Source: Spirosoma fluviale (GTDB taxonomy: Bacteria > Bacteroidota > Bacteroidia > Cytophagales > Flexibacteraceae). Taken from it: a stretch of DNA of 52,633 nt. Numbering within the stretch: the stretch's first letter is position 1; every line of letters begins with the position of its first letter. Below the pieces are notes generated by a model. It was not told the origin of the DNA and did not search any database. It was given only the letters and a program-made list of their open reading frames with translations. Positions 1 to 7,421 of the stretch are shown in pieces. The DNA is taken from the NCBI GenBank assembly GCA_945883425.1, contig CAMCXM010000008.1:1-52633 (forward strand). Direction: 5' to 3'. The translations under genes were made by a program, and so were the position numbers.

Positions 1-9
1 TTTGAATCG

Positions 10-1212
10 ATGAATATGAAGGAAGGTTGGGAGATAAAAAAGTTGGGGGAGGTTTGTGAAAGAGGTTCTTCAAATGTGTCTCAAAATCAGCTTAACGATG
101 AAGTTGGAGAATACCCAATTTTTGGGGCAAGTGGCTTAATTAAAAATGTAAGTTTCTATCACCAGGATAGACGATACTTGTCAATTGTTAAAGATGGTTC
201 GGGTGTTGGCAGAGTTACAAAAATGGATGCTTTCACATCTGTTATTGGAACACTTCAATATATCCTACCCAAAGAAAATATTGACTTAAATTATTTGTAC
301 TACAATCTGATTTCAATTGACTTCAAGAAGTATGTTGCAGGAGCAGCCATTCCGCATATCTATTTTAAGGATTACAAAAATGAACCGTTTTTATGGATGC
401 CACTTCCCGAGCAACAGCGCATCGTAGCAGTATTAGACGAAGCTTTTGCCGCCATAGCCAAGGCAAAAGCCAATGCCGAACAAAACCTCAAAAATGCCCG
501 AGAGCTGTTTGAGAGTTATTTGCAAGGGGTGTTTGAGGATAAGGGGGAAGGTTGGGAGGAGAGGATATTGGGGGAAGTTGCAAGTTTTAGAAATGGGATG
601 AATTTCACCAAAAGCAGTAATGGTGAAAAAATCAATATTGTTGGAGTAAAAGATTTTCAAAACAGTTTTTGGGTTCCATTCGAAACCCTTGAAACAGTTA
701 CCTTAGATGGAAAATTGAATGATTTAGATTTGTTGAAAGAAGGAGATATTTTGGCGGTTCGCTCAAATGGAAATCCTCAATTAATAGGTAGAACTCTTTT
801 AGCAAGTGAGGTAGTTGGAAAAGTATCTCATTCTGGTTTTACAATTCGAATTAGGCTAAACACAAATGATATTGACCCTATCTATCTGTGTAACTACTTA
901 AAGATTTCATCAACTAGAAAGATTTTAGTTGATGGTGGCAATGGTGTTGGAATAAAGAGTTTAAATCAAGGCTCTCTATCTGCACTATTAATCCCATTTC
1001 CTAAATCTTTAAACGCCCAAAAAACCATCGTCCAAAAACTCAATGCCCTATCCGCCGAAACCAAAAAACTCGAAGCCATTTATCAGCAAAAACTTCATGA
1101 TTTGGAAGAGCTGAAAAAATCGATTTTACAAAAGGCGTTCGCAGGAGAATTGACAATTGATAATGGACAATTGACAATGGACAATGGACAATGGATAATG
1201 GACAATGGATAA
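10..1212 (+). CDS. hsdS: Type I restriction-modification specificity subunit (HsdS)
   Basis: HsdS directs the methylase/nuclease complex to a bipartite DNA target through two target-recognition domains (TRDs). The 400-residue protein shows two TRD halves. The first opens with GWEIKKLGEVC and the second with GWEERILGEVASFRNG near residue 182. Each is followed by a conserved helix with a proline-linked entry: LPEQQRIVAVLDEAFAAI near residue 132, and QKTIVQKLNALSAETKKLEAI near residue 337. After the usual end KSILQKAFAGEL, the frame runs into a tandem repeat that adds a tail of about 20 residues rich in MDNGQ. The gene precedes a DUF1016 nuclease gene and hsdR on the same strand. hsdM is not in the window and probably lies to the left. 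The ATG at position 10 fits the family, although MKEGWE two codons later is equally possible. Confidence 0.93.
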   Translation: MNMKEGWEIKKLGEVCERGSSNVSQNQLNDEVGEYPIFGASGLIKNVSFYHQDRRYLSIVKDGSGVGRVTKMDAFTSVIGTLQYILPKENIDLNYLYYNLISIDFKKYVAGAAIPHIYFKDYKNEPFLWMPLPEQQRIVAVLDEAFAAIAKAKANAEQNLKNARELFESYLQGVFEDKGEGWEERILGEVASFRNGMNFTKSSNGEKINIVGVKDFQNSFWVPFETLETVTLDGKLNDLDLLKEGDILAVRSNGNPQLIGRTLLASEVVGKVSHSGFTIRIRLNTNDIDPIYLCNYLKISSTRKILVDGGNGVGIKSLNQGSLSALLIPFPKSLNAQKTIVQKLNALSAETKKLEAIYQQKLHDLEELKKSILQKAFAGELTIDNGQLTMDNGQWIMDNG

Positions 1213-1248
1213 TGGACAATTGATGATGGACAATGGATAATGGACAAT
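1146..1248 (+). repeat. AT-rich tandem simple repeat (GACAATGGATAATG-like) at hsdS 3' end
   Basis: About ten imperfect copies of a 10-11 base unit (variants of ACAATTGATAATGG and ACAATGGATAATGG) run from the last codons of hsdS to the start of the next gene. They supply the last 20 or so codons and the stop codon of hsdS, and the final copy touches the ATG of the DUF1016 gene. From general knowledge, repeats of this TTGACAATTGATAATT style are scattered in intergenic DNA of many Bacteroidota. A related stretch in the opposite orientation lies inside hsdR at 3129-3164. Confidence 0.8.
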
Positions 1249-2263
1249 GAAACAGGAAATTGCAATCATTAACCAGGAAGAATACGGCAACCTACTGCAA
1301 CAAGCCGTGGAGCAAATTCGCTCCACCCGGATTATGGTTGCCAGACAGATAAATGCCGCAAGGCAATCCGTATATTGGAATCTGGGTAAATTGTTGTTTG
1401 AAAAACAACTTTCCGAAGGGTATGGCAGTAGTGTTGTCAATCAACTTTCGGCAGACCTTAAAACCGAATTTCCCGATATGGGCTTATCGCCCCGCAATTT
1501 GTGGAATATGAAGCTATTTTATGAGCGTTATCATTTGGCCGACCCAAAACTGCTACAAGCCGTAGCAGTTTTGCCATGGGGACATAATTTGCTATTAATC
1601 AACAAAGCGCCATCACTTGAAGCGGTAGCATTTTATGCAAATGAAACCATTGAAAAAGGATGGAGCAGAGATTTGTTGCTCAATGCCATTAAAATGGATG
1701 GTTTCAGCCAAAAGCAGAAACAAATCAAATCGCACAACTTTAATGAAACGCTTCCCGCCATTCATTCCGAATATGCCAACGAAGTGTTCAAAGACCATTA
1801 CAATCTTGGTTTTTTAGGCATAACCGAACCTGTAAAAGAGTTGGAATTAGAAAAACGTCTGATTGAGAAAATCAAACATTTTGTATTGGAATTGGGTAAG
1901 GGTTTTTCATTTATCGGCAACCAACACCGCCTGGAATACAACGGAAAAGAATATTTTGTCGATATGCTTTTCTTTCATCGTGGGTTACGCAGTTTGGTAG
2001 CCATAGAATTAAAAATCGGCAGTTTCAAAGCCGAATACATTGGCAAAATGAATTTGTACTTAGGTTTGCTTGACAAGTTAGAAAAAGGAGAAAACGAAAA
2101 TCAATCCATTGGTATTATTCTTTGTGCCGATAAGGACCATTTGGATGTGGAAATTGCGCTGCAAGACATTCAAAAGCCCATTGGCGTTGGGGAATACCAA
2201 TTATTGCCGAAAGACCAACTGGAAAGATTAATCGTAAACGCAATTAAAGGAGAAGAACAATGA
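1247..2263 (+). CDS. DUF1016 / YhcG-family PD-(D/E)XK nuclease protein
   Basis: This 338-residue protein has the two-part architecture of the DUF1016 (YhcG) family. The N-terminal helical half contains RQINAARQSVYWNLGKLL and PWGHNLLLINK motifs. The C-terminal PD-(D/E)XK nuclease-like half has a conserved Asp in YFVDMLFFHRGLRSL followed by an E-x-K signature in VAIELKIG near residue 257. The family is often found beside restriction systems and other mobile defence genes, but its precise role is not settled. Here it sits between hsdS and hsdR, and its stop overlaps the hsdR start in an ATGA junction, which suggests translational coupling. The ATG follows the repeat tract at the end of hsdS. Confidence 0.9.
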   Translation: MKQEIAIINQEEYGNLLQQAVEQIRSTRIMVARQINAARQSVYWNLGKLLFEKQLSEGYGSSVVNQLSADLKTEFPDMGLSPRNLWNMKLFYERYHLADPKLLQAVAVLPWGHNLLLINKAPSLEAVAFYANETIEKGWSRDLLLNAIKMDGFSQKQKQIKSHNFNETLPAIHSEYANEVFKDHYNLGFLGITEPVKELELEKRLIEKIKHFVLELGKGFSFIGNQHRLEYNGKEYFVDMLFFHRGLRSLVAIELKIGSFKAEYIGKMNLYLGLLDKLEKGENENQSIGIILCADKDHLDVEIALQDIQKPIGVGEYQLLPKDQLERLIVNAIKGEEQ

Positions 2264-4716
2264 ACGAAGCAGAAACCAGAGCCGAACTCATAGACCCCAA
2301 ACTAAAGGATTGCGGTTGGGGCGTTGTTGAGGGCTCCAAAATTCTTCGTGAATACAACATCACCGCCGGTAAAATCCAAACCGGTGGTGGAAGATCCAAA
2401 AAGCTTACTGCTGATTATGTACTGGTTTACAAAGGCATAAAGCTGGCTGTAGTAGAAGCCAAAAGCGATGAGTTGGGTGTCGGCGAAGGCGTAGCCCAAG
2501 CCAAGCAATACGCAGAGAAGCTTAACCTCGAAACCACCTACAGCACCAACGGAAAAGAGATTTACAGCATCTGTATGAAAACAGGTGCGGAGGGTCTAGT
2601 CAATGACTACCTCACACCCGAACAACTTTGGAATAAAACCTTTGCCATTCAAAACGAATGGAGAGAGAAATTTTCCGCCATTCCATTTGAAGATGTTGGC
2701 GGTACAAAAGGAGCCCGATATTACCAGGAGATTGCGGTAAACAATACGTTAGAAGCCGTTGCCAACGGTGCCGATCGCATATTAATAACCCTTGCCACCG
2801 GAACAGGAAAAACATTCATCGCCTTTCAAATTGCCTGGAGGCTGTTTCAAACCCGCTGGAACTTAAAGCGTGACGGCAGTCGCCGACCCCGCATTTTGTT
2901 TTTAGCCGACCGCAACATCTTAGCCGATCAGGCCTTCAATGCCTTTTCCGCATTTCCCGAGGATGCGTTGGTCCGCATAAACCCAAAGGGAATCAGCAAA
3001 AAAGGGACCGTACCCACAAACGGCAGCATCTTCTTTACCATATTTCAAACATTTATGACAGGAAAAGATGGTGAGTTAACAATGGAATATGAAGAAGGAA
3101 GTTTGTCTTTAGCAGCAGAGCCGCTTACGAATTATCAACTATCAACTGTCAATTATCAATTATACCCTGCCGATTATTTTGATTTCATCATCATCGACGA
3201 GTGCCACCGGGGTGGAGCAAACGACGAAGGAAACTGGAGAGGCATTTTAGAATATTTCTCACCCGCTGTTCAATTGGGCTTAACCGCCACCCCCAAACGT
3301 AAAGACAATGTGGATACCTACAAATACTTTGGCGAGCCGGTATACGTGTATTCACTCAAAGAAGGAATCAACGATGGATTCCTCACACCATTCAAAGTAA
3401 AACGTATTAAAACCACGCTGGACGATTACATCTTTACGAGTGATGACCAAATCATAGAAGGTGAGATTGAAGAAGGGAAATTATACAAGGAGGGGGACTT
3501 CAACCGGATCATCGAAATAAAGGCGAGGGAGGCAAAACGGGTTCAGCTTTATATGGACGATGCCAACCAAAAAGAAAAGGCCATCATTTTTTGCGCCACA
3601 CAAGACCACGCTGCTGCCGTCCGGGATCTGGTGAATCAACTGAAGAAAAGCACAGACCCCAATTATTGCGTTCGCGTAACAGCAAATGATGGAGAAGTGG
3701 GTGAACAATTTTTGAGGGAGTTTCAGGACAATGAGAAAACGATTCCGACCATTTTAACGACTTCGCAAAAACTCTCGACCGGAGTCGATGCCCGAAATAT
3801 CCGGAACATCGTATTGATGCGGCCGGTAAACTCCATGATCGAATTTAAGCAGATTGTGGGTCGCGGAACCCGGTTGTTTGATGGCAAAGACTTCTTCACC
3901 ATTTATGATTTTGTGGATGCGTATCACCACTTTTCAGACCCTGAATGGGATGGCGATGCGTTACCATGTGAAACCTGCGGACAATTGGTTTGTGAATGCC
4001 AGTCCGGGCCAAAACCACCTCCGCAACCTTGTAAAGAGTGCAACCAGATACCTTGCATTTGCGAACCAAAACCGAAAGACCCTTGCCCCATTTGCGGGGA
4101 ATTGAAGTGCGATTGCAACAAGCGTAAAAGAGTAAAAGTGAAGCTGAAGGATGGAAAGGAAAGAGAAATCCAGTCTATGATTTCTACGTCATTCTGGAGT
4201 GCCGACGGGAAACCCATTTCAGCAGAAGAATTTTTGAATAATCTGTTTGGAGAGTTGCCGAACCTTTTCAAAAGTGAAGAAGAGTTAAGAACCATTTGGA
4301 GCAATCCAATGACACGACGGACCCTTCTGGAAAAATTGGATGCAGCTGGTTTTGGCAAGGATGAACTGACTACATTACAAAAGCTCATCGACGCTGAAAA
4401 AAGTGACCTGTTTGATGTACTGGAATATGTGTTCAACAGCGACACAAAACCCATGACACGAGAAGCAAGAGTTGCCGCAGCACAAGCGACCATTTTCGCA
4501 TTGCTTGACAACAAACAGAAAGAGTTTATTGAATTCGTTTTGAGCAAATACATTGAGACTGGTGTTGAAGAACTTGACCAGGAAAAACTGCCCATATTGC
4601 TTACGAACAAATACCAGTCGCTTGAAGATGCAAAAGAGATTCTGGGGAATGTTTCCGCGATCAGCCGCCTGTTCATCGAGTTCCAACAGCATTTATATCA
4701 GCAGAAAGCGGCCTGA
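2260..4716 (+). CDS. hsdR: Type I restriction endonuclease subunit R (HsdR, EcoEI-like)
   Basis: HsdR is the ATP-driven translocase and nuclease of the type I complex. The 818-residue protein has an N-terminal PD-(D/E)XK nuclease (Asp52, then Glu66-Ala-Lys68 in VVEAKSDE). An SF2 helicase core follows, with Walker A LATGTGKT (about 178-186), Walker B IIIDECHRGG (about 311-319), LTATPKR and QIVGRGTRLFDG. The C-terminal part, from about residue 625, resembles the EcoEI R C-terminal domain. Two features are unusual. Residues 289-303 are encoded by an AT-rich simple repeat just before the DECH box. A segment at about 568-612 contains three consecutive CxxCxxxxCxC motifs, likely metal-binding. The start ATG overlaps the previous gene's stop. 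Confidence 0.95.
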   Translation: MNEAETRAELIDPKLKDCGWGVVEGSKILREYNITAGKIQTGGGRSKKLTADYVLVYKGIKLAVVEAKSDELGVGEGVAQAKQYAEKLNLETTYSTNGKEIYSICMKTGAEGLVNDYLTPEQLWNKTFAIQNEWREKFSAIPFEDVGGTKGARYYQEIAVNNTLEAVANGADRILITLATGTGKTFIAFQIAWRLFQTRWNLKRDGSRRPRILFLADRNILADQAFNAFSAFPEDALVRINPKGISKKGTVPTNGSIFFTIFQTFMTGKDGELTMEYEEGSLSLAAEPLTNYQLSTVNYQLYPADYFDFIIIDECHRGGANDEGNWRGILEYFSPAVQLGLTATPKRKDNVDTYKYFGEPVYVYSLKEGINDGFLTPFKVKRIKTTLDDYIFTSDDQIIEGEIEEGKLYKEGDFNRIIEIKAREAKRVQLYMDDANQKEKAIIFCATQDHAAAVRDLVNQLKKSTDPNYCVRVTANDGEVGEQFLREFQDNEKTIPTILTTSQKLSTGVDARNIRNIVLMRPVNSMIEFKQIVGRGTRLFDGKDFFTIYDFVDAYHHFSDPEWDGDALPCETCGQLVCECQSGPKPPPQPCKECNQIPCICEPKPKDPCPICGELKCDCNKRKRVKVKLKDGKEREIQSMISTSFWSADGKPISAEEFLNNLFGELPNLFKSEEELRTIWSNPMTRRTLLEKLDAAGFGKDELTTLQKLIDAEKSDLFDVLEYVFNSDTKPMTREARVAAAQATIFALLDNKQKEFIEFVLSKYIETGVEELDQEKLPILLTNKYQSLEDAKEILGNVSAISRLFIEFQQHLYQQKAA
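3129..3164 (-). repeat. AT-rich simple repeat inserted in frame in hsdR
   Basis: The sequence is built of ATTATCAACT / ATCAACTGTCA-like units. Read on the minus strand it becomes ATAATTGATAATTGACAGTT, the same style of repeat as at the end of hsdS but inverted. It encodes NYQLSTVNYQL in HsdR. The frame is kept on both sides, and the next residues, YPADYFDFIIIDECHRGG, are the normal helicase sequence. Confidence 0.6.
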
Positions 4717-4729
4717 TGGTTCGACTCAA

Positions 4730-4934
4730 ATCGGGCGAGGCTCCGCCACGTCCGGTCTATTCCGAGGCTTCCAGCCTCTATTGACAATGATATGCCTTGG
4801 GCTGTATTCTTTGCTTATTGATTTGATGTGCTTTTAGCAAACAGATTTCTACATCTTTCTTAGATAAAGTAGAAAGCAGTAAATTGGCCAGAGGCCATAA
4901 AATAGTGCGAACGAGGCTGAGAGCCTCGCCCGAT
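4730..4934. repeat. REP-like palindromic element bounded by 13-bp inverted repeats
   Basis: The 13-mer ATCGGGCGAGGCT (4730-4742) is matched by its perfect inverse AGCCTCGCCCGAT (4922-4934). Between them are two short hairpins with the same stem: GAGGCT-TCC-AGCCTC (4764-4778) and CGAGGCT-GAG-AGCCTCG (4912-4928). Two further inverted pairs are TTTCTAC/GTAGAAA (4846-4852 and 4869-4875) and TGGCC-AGA-GGCCA (4885-4897). No coding sequence is credible inside. The clustered, shared-stem hairpins resemble REP/BIME elements mobilised by RAYT-type transposases, but none is present in the window. Together with the terminator it fills most of the gene-free 4717-5239 interval. Confidence 0.6.
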
Positions 4935-5020
4935 GGAGACATTCGCACACACACGGACGAAAAGAAAACGCTGAGCCCAACGGAGGAATTGGTTTGCTGA
5001 AAATCGGGTTGACCTAAAAA

Positions 5021-5053
5021 AGAAAAAGTCTCGTCAAGGACGAAACTTTTTCT
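5021..5053. terminator. Hairpin terminator between convergent hsdR and the PLP-enzyme gene
   Basis: A 15-bp inverted repeat with one mismatch (AGAAAAAGTCTCGTC at 5021-5035 and GACGAAACTTTTTCT at 5039-5053) with a 3-base loop. The A-rich and T-rich stem ends would provide a U-tract in either direction, which fits a shared terminator between converging genes. The remaining 5054-5239 bases show nothing recognisable. Confidence 0.55.
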
Positions 5054-5239
5054 GATCATTAACTAAACCTTTTTCAATAATGCTAACTTCGAATCTTAAA
5101 TGTCTCTGTTGCATTATCCAAAAACCACGGGTCAAAAGTGGGGGCTGCGAACCGATTACGAGCATCGCATTTCGGTACAATCCTGACATAAGTACCCGAC
5201 TTGCCATAAAACCTTGAAAACAAGTGAATTTCGGAATAA

Positions 5240-6166
5240 TCAGCCCAAAAGCGTCGAATTCCAGGGAAATATCCCTCCTGTGTGAATCAACAAAATCCTT
5301 GAATCTTCTTTAAAATATCCTTTTCCAGCTAAATCTGACACCGCGAAAAATGCCTTCCCGCAGTAAATGGGTTCAACAGGAAACTTTCTTTCCTCCAAAA
5401 CCTCCCGGCAGAAGGATGTTAATCTGTCCGAAATCCGGGCATAACCACCCTCGTGATACGCATCCATCCACTCAACCGGAACCGAACTCCGAAAGCCCGA
5501 TGCCCGAAGCAACCAGTCCGATTCTACTTTCAGTCCGCCATTTGATTTCAACACCTCGACCGCCAATAATCGGGGACCGTCTTTCAAACCCACCGAAAAG
5601 CCGGAAACTGTACCGGCCGAAGCAGCGGGTAAAATGACGGTATCGAACATCGCCTCATCCGTGATCTGCCTTGCCCAGTCTGCCACCGATCGGATGGAAA
5701 CCGGAGACGATCCACCCAACGGAACCCAAACCTTACTCTCCGCCACCGCCATCTGTGTATTTTCGGCTTCTGATTTCTGGTGCATTTCTCTGTATGCACT
5801 GCGGCTTACCGGGAGAAGGACGGCACCCCATTCTTTCATTTTCAATACGGCCGGGTTGTTCTTCCATTCATGCTCTTCGCCCCGAATGAAAAAATAAGCC
5901 TTCAGTTTTAATTCAGAAGCCGCAAACGCCAACGCAATCAGGTGATTGGAATAGGGTCCGCCCATGGATATAAATCCATCCCGGTTTTCCATGGCGGCCT
6001 TTTCCAGAAAGGGTTTCAGCTTATACCATTTGTTTCCCTGCACCCAGGGGTGAATGAGATCGGCCCGAAGAACGGTCACCGAGATGCGGGCTTTCGTAAA
6101 TTCCGGACGATTCCATTCCTGAAAAATGAGCGGAGGATTGGTTTGAAATAAGGTTTCCGGAGTCAC
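5240..6166 (-). CDS. PLP-dependent ACC deaminase / D-cysteine desulfhydrase family protein
   Basis: This is a fold-type II pyridoxal-phosphate enzyme of 308 residues. The likely PLP lysine lies in VQGNKWYKLKPFLEKA (about residues 42-57), followed by GGPYSNHLIALAFAA, which matches the GGxxSNH cofactor-binding motif. A glycine-rich phosphate-binding loop PAASAGTVSGF follows near residue 180. Family members deaminate 1-aminocyclopropane-1-carboxylate or release sulfide from D-cysteine, and sequence alone does not decide between them. It is slightly shorter than typical 320-340-residue members. It is divergent from dprA with a gap of about 93 bases. Confidence 0.85.
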   Translation of the reverse strand: MTPETLFQTNPPLIFQEWNRPEFTKARISVTVLRADLIHPWVQGNKWYKLKPFLEKAAMENRDGFISMGGPYSNHLIALAFAASELKLKAYFFIRGEEHEWKNNPAVLKMKEWGAVLLPVSRSAYREMHQKSEAENTQMAVAESKVWVPLGGSSPVSIRSVADWARQITDEAMFDTVILPAASAGTVSGFSVGLKDGPRLLAVEVLKSNGGLKVESDWLLRASGFRSSVPVEWMDAYHEGGYARISDRLTSFCREVLEERKFPVEPIYCGKAFFAVSDLAGKGYFKEDSRILLIHTGGIFPWNSTLLG

Positions 6167-6259
6167 TGAAAGGAATGATAAAAAAAAACTGGTGGTTCCT
6201 TTTTGGGAACAAAATAAAATCGGGCAAATTGCCGGGGCTAAATTAAAGGATTTACAACA

Positions 6260-7375
6260 TTGAAAGAAGAAGCCATTTACACGCTGGCCTTAAATTCCAT
6301 TCCAGGAATCGGGAATGTGTTACTGAAACAACTGGTTGCCTACTCCGGTTCGCCATCAGAAGCATTCAAAGCCTCAAAAAAACTACTGACCAAAATTCCG
6401 GGGATCGGTCCATCTCTGATATCGAGTCTGGAATCGGAGAAAAAGGATGCCTTACTGCGAGCAGAGAAAGAAGCAGAAGCAATTGAAAAGGAAGGTGGAT
6501 TTATGGTGCATTACCTGGAACAGGACTACCCCGTCCGTTTGAAAAGCATTCCGGATGCACCGCCGGTTCTTTTCGGAAAGGGTCATTTTCATTTTGAAGC
6601 ACAACATACCCTTGCAATAGTGGGGACGCGGCAGGCAACAAGTTATGGGAAGCAGGCCATCGAATCGTTTCTGGAAGAACTGCAGCCCTACAAACCGGTG
6701 ATCGTAAGTGGACTGGCCTATGGAATCGACATAGCAGCCCACAAAACCGCCCTTCAAATGGGTATGGAAACCTGGGGTGTGATGGCAACCGGAATCGACC
6801 AGATTTATCCTTCCTCTCACAAACAAACGGCGCAGGCCATGTTGTCAAACGGCGGAATTCTCACCGAAAATCCATTGAAAACCAAACCGGATGCACCCCG
6901 ATTTCCAGCCCGAAACCGCATTATTGCCGGACTGGCCGATGCTATCTGGGTGGTGGAAGCGATGGAAAAAGGTGGGGCGCTGATTACCGCACACCTGGGT
7001 TCGGATTACTTCCGGGATGTGTTTGCCTTACCCGGCAACATTGCGCAGAAAGCCTCGTCCGGCTGCAACGAACTGATCCGAAAAAACATTGCCGGCATCG
7101 TATTGTCGGGTTCACAACTGGCGGAAAGCATGGGCTGGCAACTGGACGATGAAACGGGTTTCCGAAAGAAACGAAAAAAGGAAAGACCCGAAGGATTGTC
7201 CGATCCCGAAATCCGGATCCTTGATCTGATGGACCTGAATGGCGAAATCCTGATGGACGAAATTGCCTGGCGGACCCAGATTCCGATCAATCAACTGGCC
7301 TCGATGCTCCTCAATCTTGAATTTCAGGGCCTGGTAAAATCACTTCCCGGAAAACGTTTTGGCCCGATGGTCTGA
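6260..7375 (+). CDS. dprA: DNA-processing protein DprA
   Basis: DprA binds incoming single-stranded DNA during natural transformation and loads RecA. The 371-residue protein has an N-terminal helix-hairpin-helix region (IPGIGNVLLKQL and IPGIGPSLISSL). The Rossmann core follows with AIVGTRQATSYGKQAI, VSGLAYGIDIAAHKTAL, the PARNRIIAGLAD motif and GGALITAHLG. The C-terminal winged-helix domain is about residues 312-371 (LSDPEIRILDLM onward). The start is a TTG at 6260 with AAAGGA nine bases upstream; no in-frame ATG lies near. A DnaJ-TPR gene follows after 46 bases and may be co-transcribed. Confidence 0.95.
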   Translation: MKEEAIYTLALNSIPGIGNVLLKQLVAYSGSPSEAFKASKKLLTKIPGIGPSLISSLESEKKDALLRAEKEAEAIEKEGGFMVHYLEQDYPVRLKSIPDAPPVLFGKGHFHFEAQHTLAIVGTRQATSYGKQAIESFLEELQPYKPVIVSGLAYGIDIAAHKTALQMGMETWGVMATGIDQIYPSSHKQTAQAMLSNGGILTENPLKTKPDAPRFPARNRIIAGLADAIWVVEAMEKGGALITAHLGSDYFRDVFALPGNIAQKASSGCNELIRKNIAGIVLSGSQLAESMGWQLDDETGFRKKRKKERPEGLSDPEIRILDLMDLNGEILMDEIAWRTQIPINQLASMLLNLEFQGLVKSLPGKRFGPMV

Positions 7376-7421
7376 AAAATCCACTTCCGGCTCGTAGATT
7401 TGTGAACGAATCAATCAGAGC

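Noticed and set aside
1146-1248. Possible CRISPR-like array
   Set aside because: The units are 10-11 bases, contiguous and without spacers, so this is a simple tandem repeat.
3924-4676. 250-codon open frame on the minus strand
   Set aside because: It lies fully inside hsdR, is serine/leucine-rich with no recognisable domain, and is a shadow of the coding strand.
4715-4745. GGTTCGACTC resembling a tRNA T-loop near the hsdR end
   Set aside because: No pairing T-stem, anticodon arm or acceptor stem can be formed around it, so it is not a tRNA or an att site.
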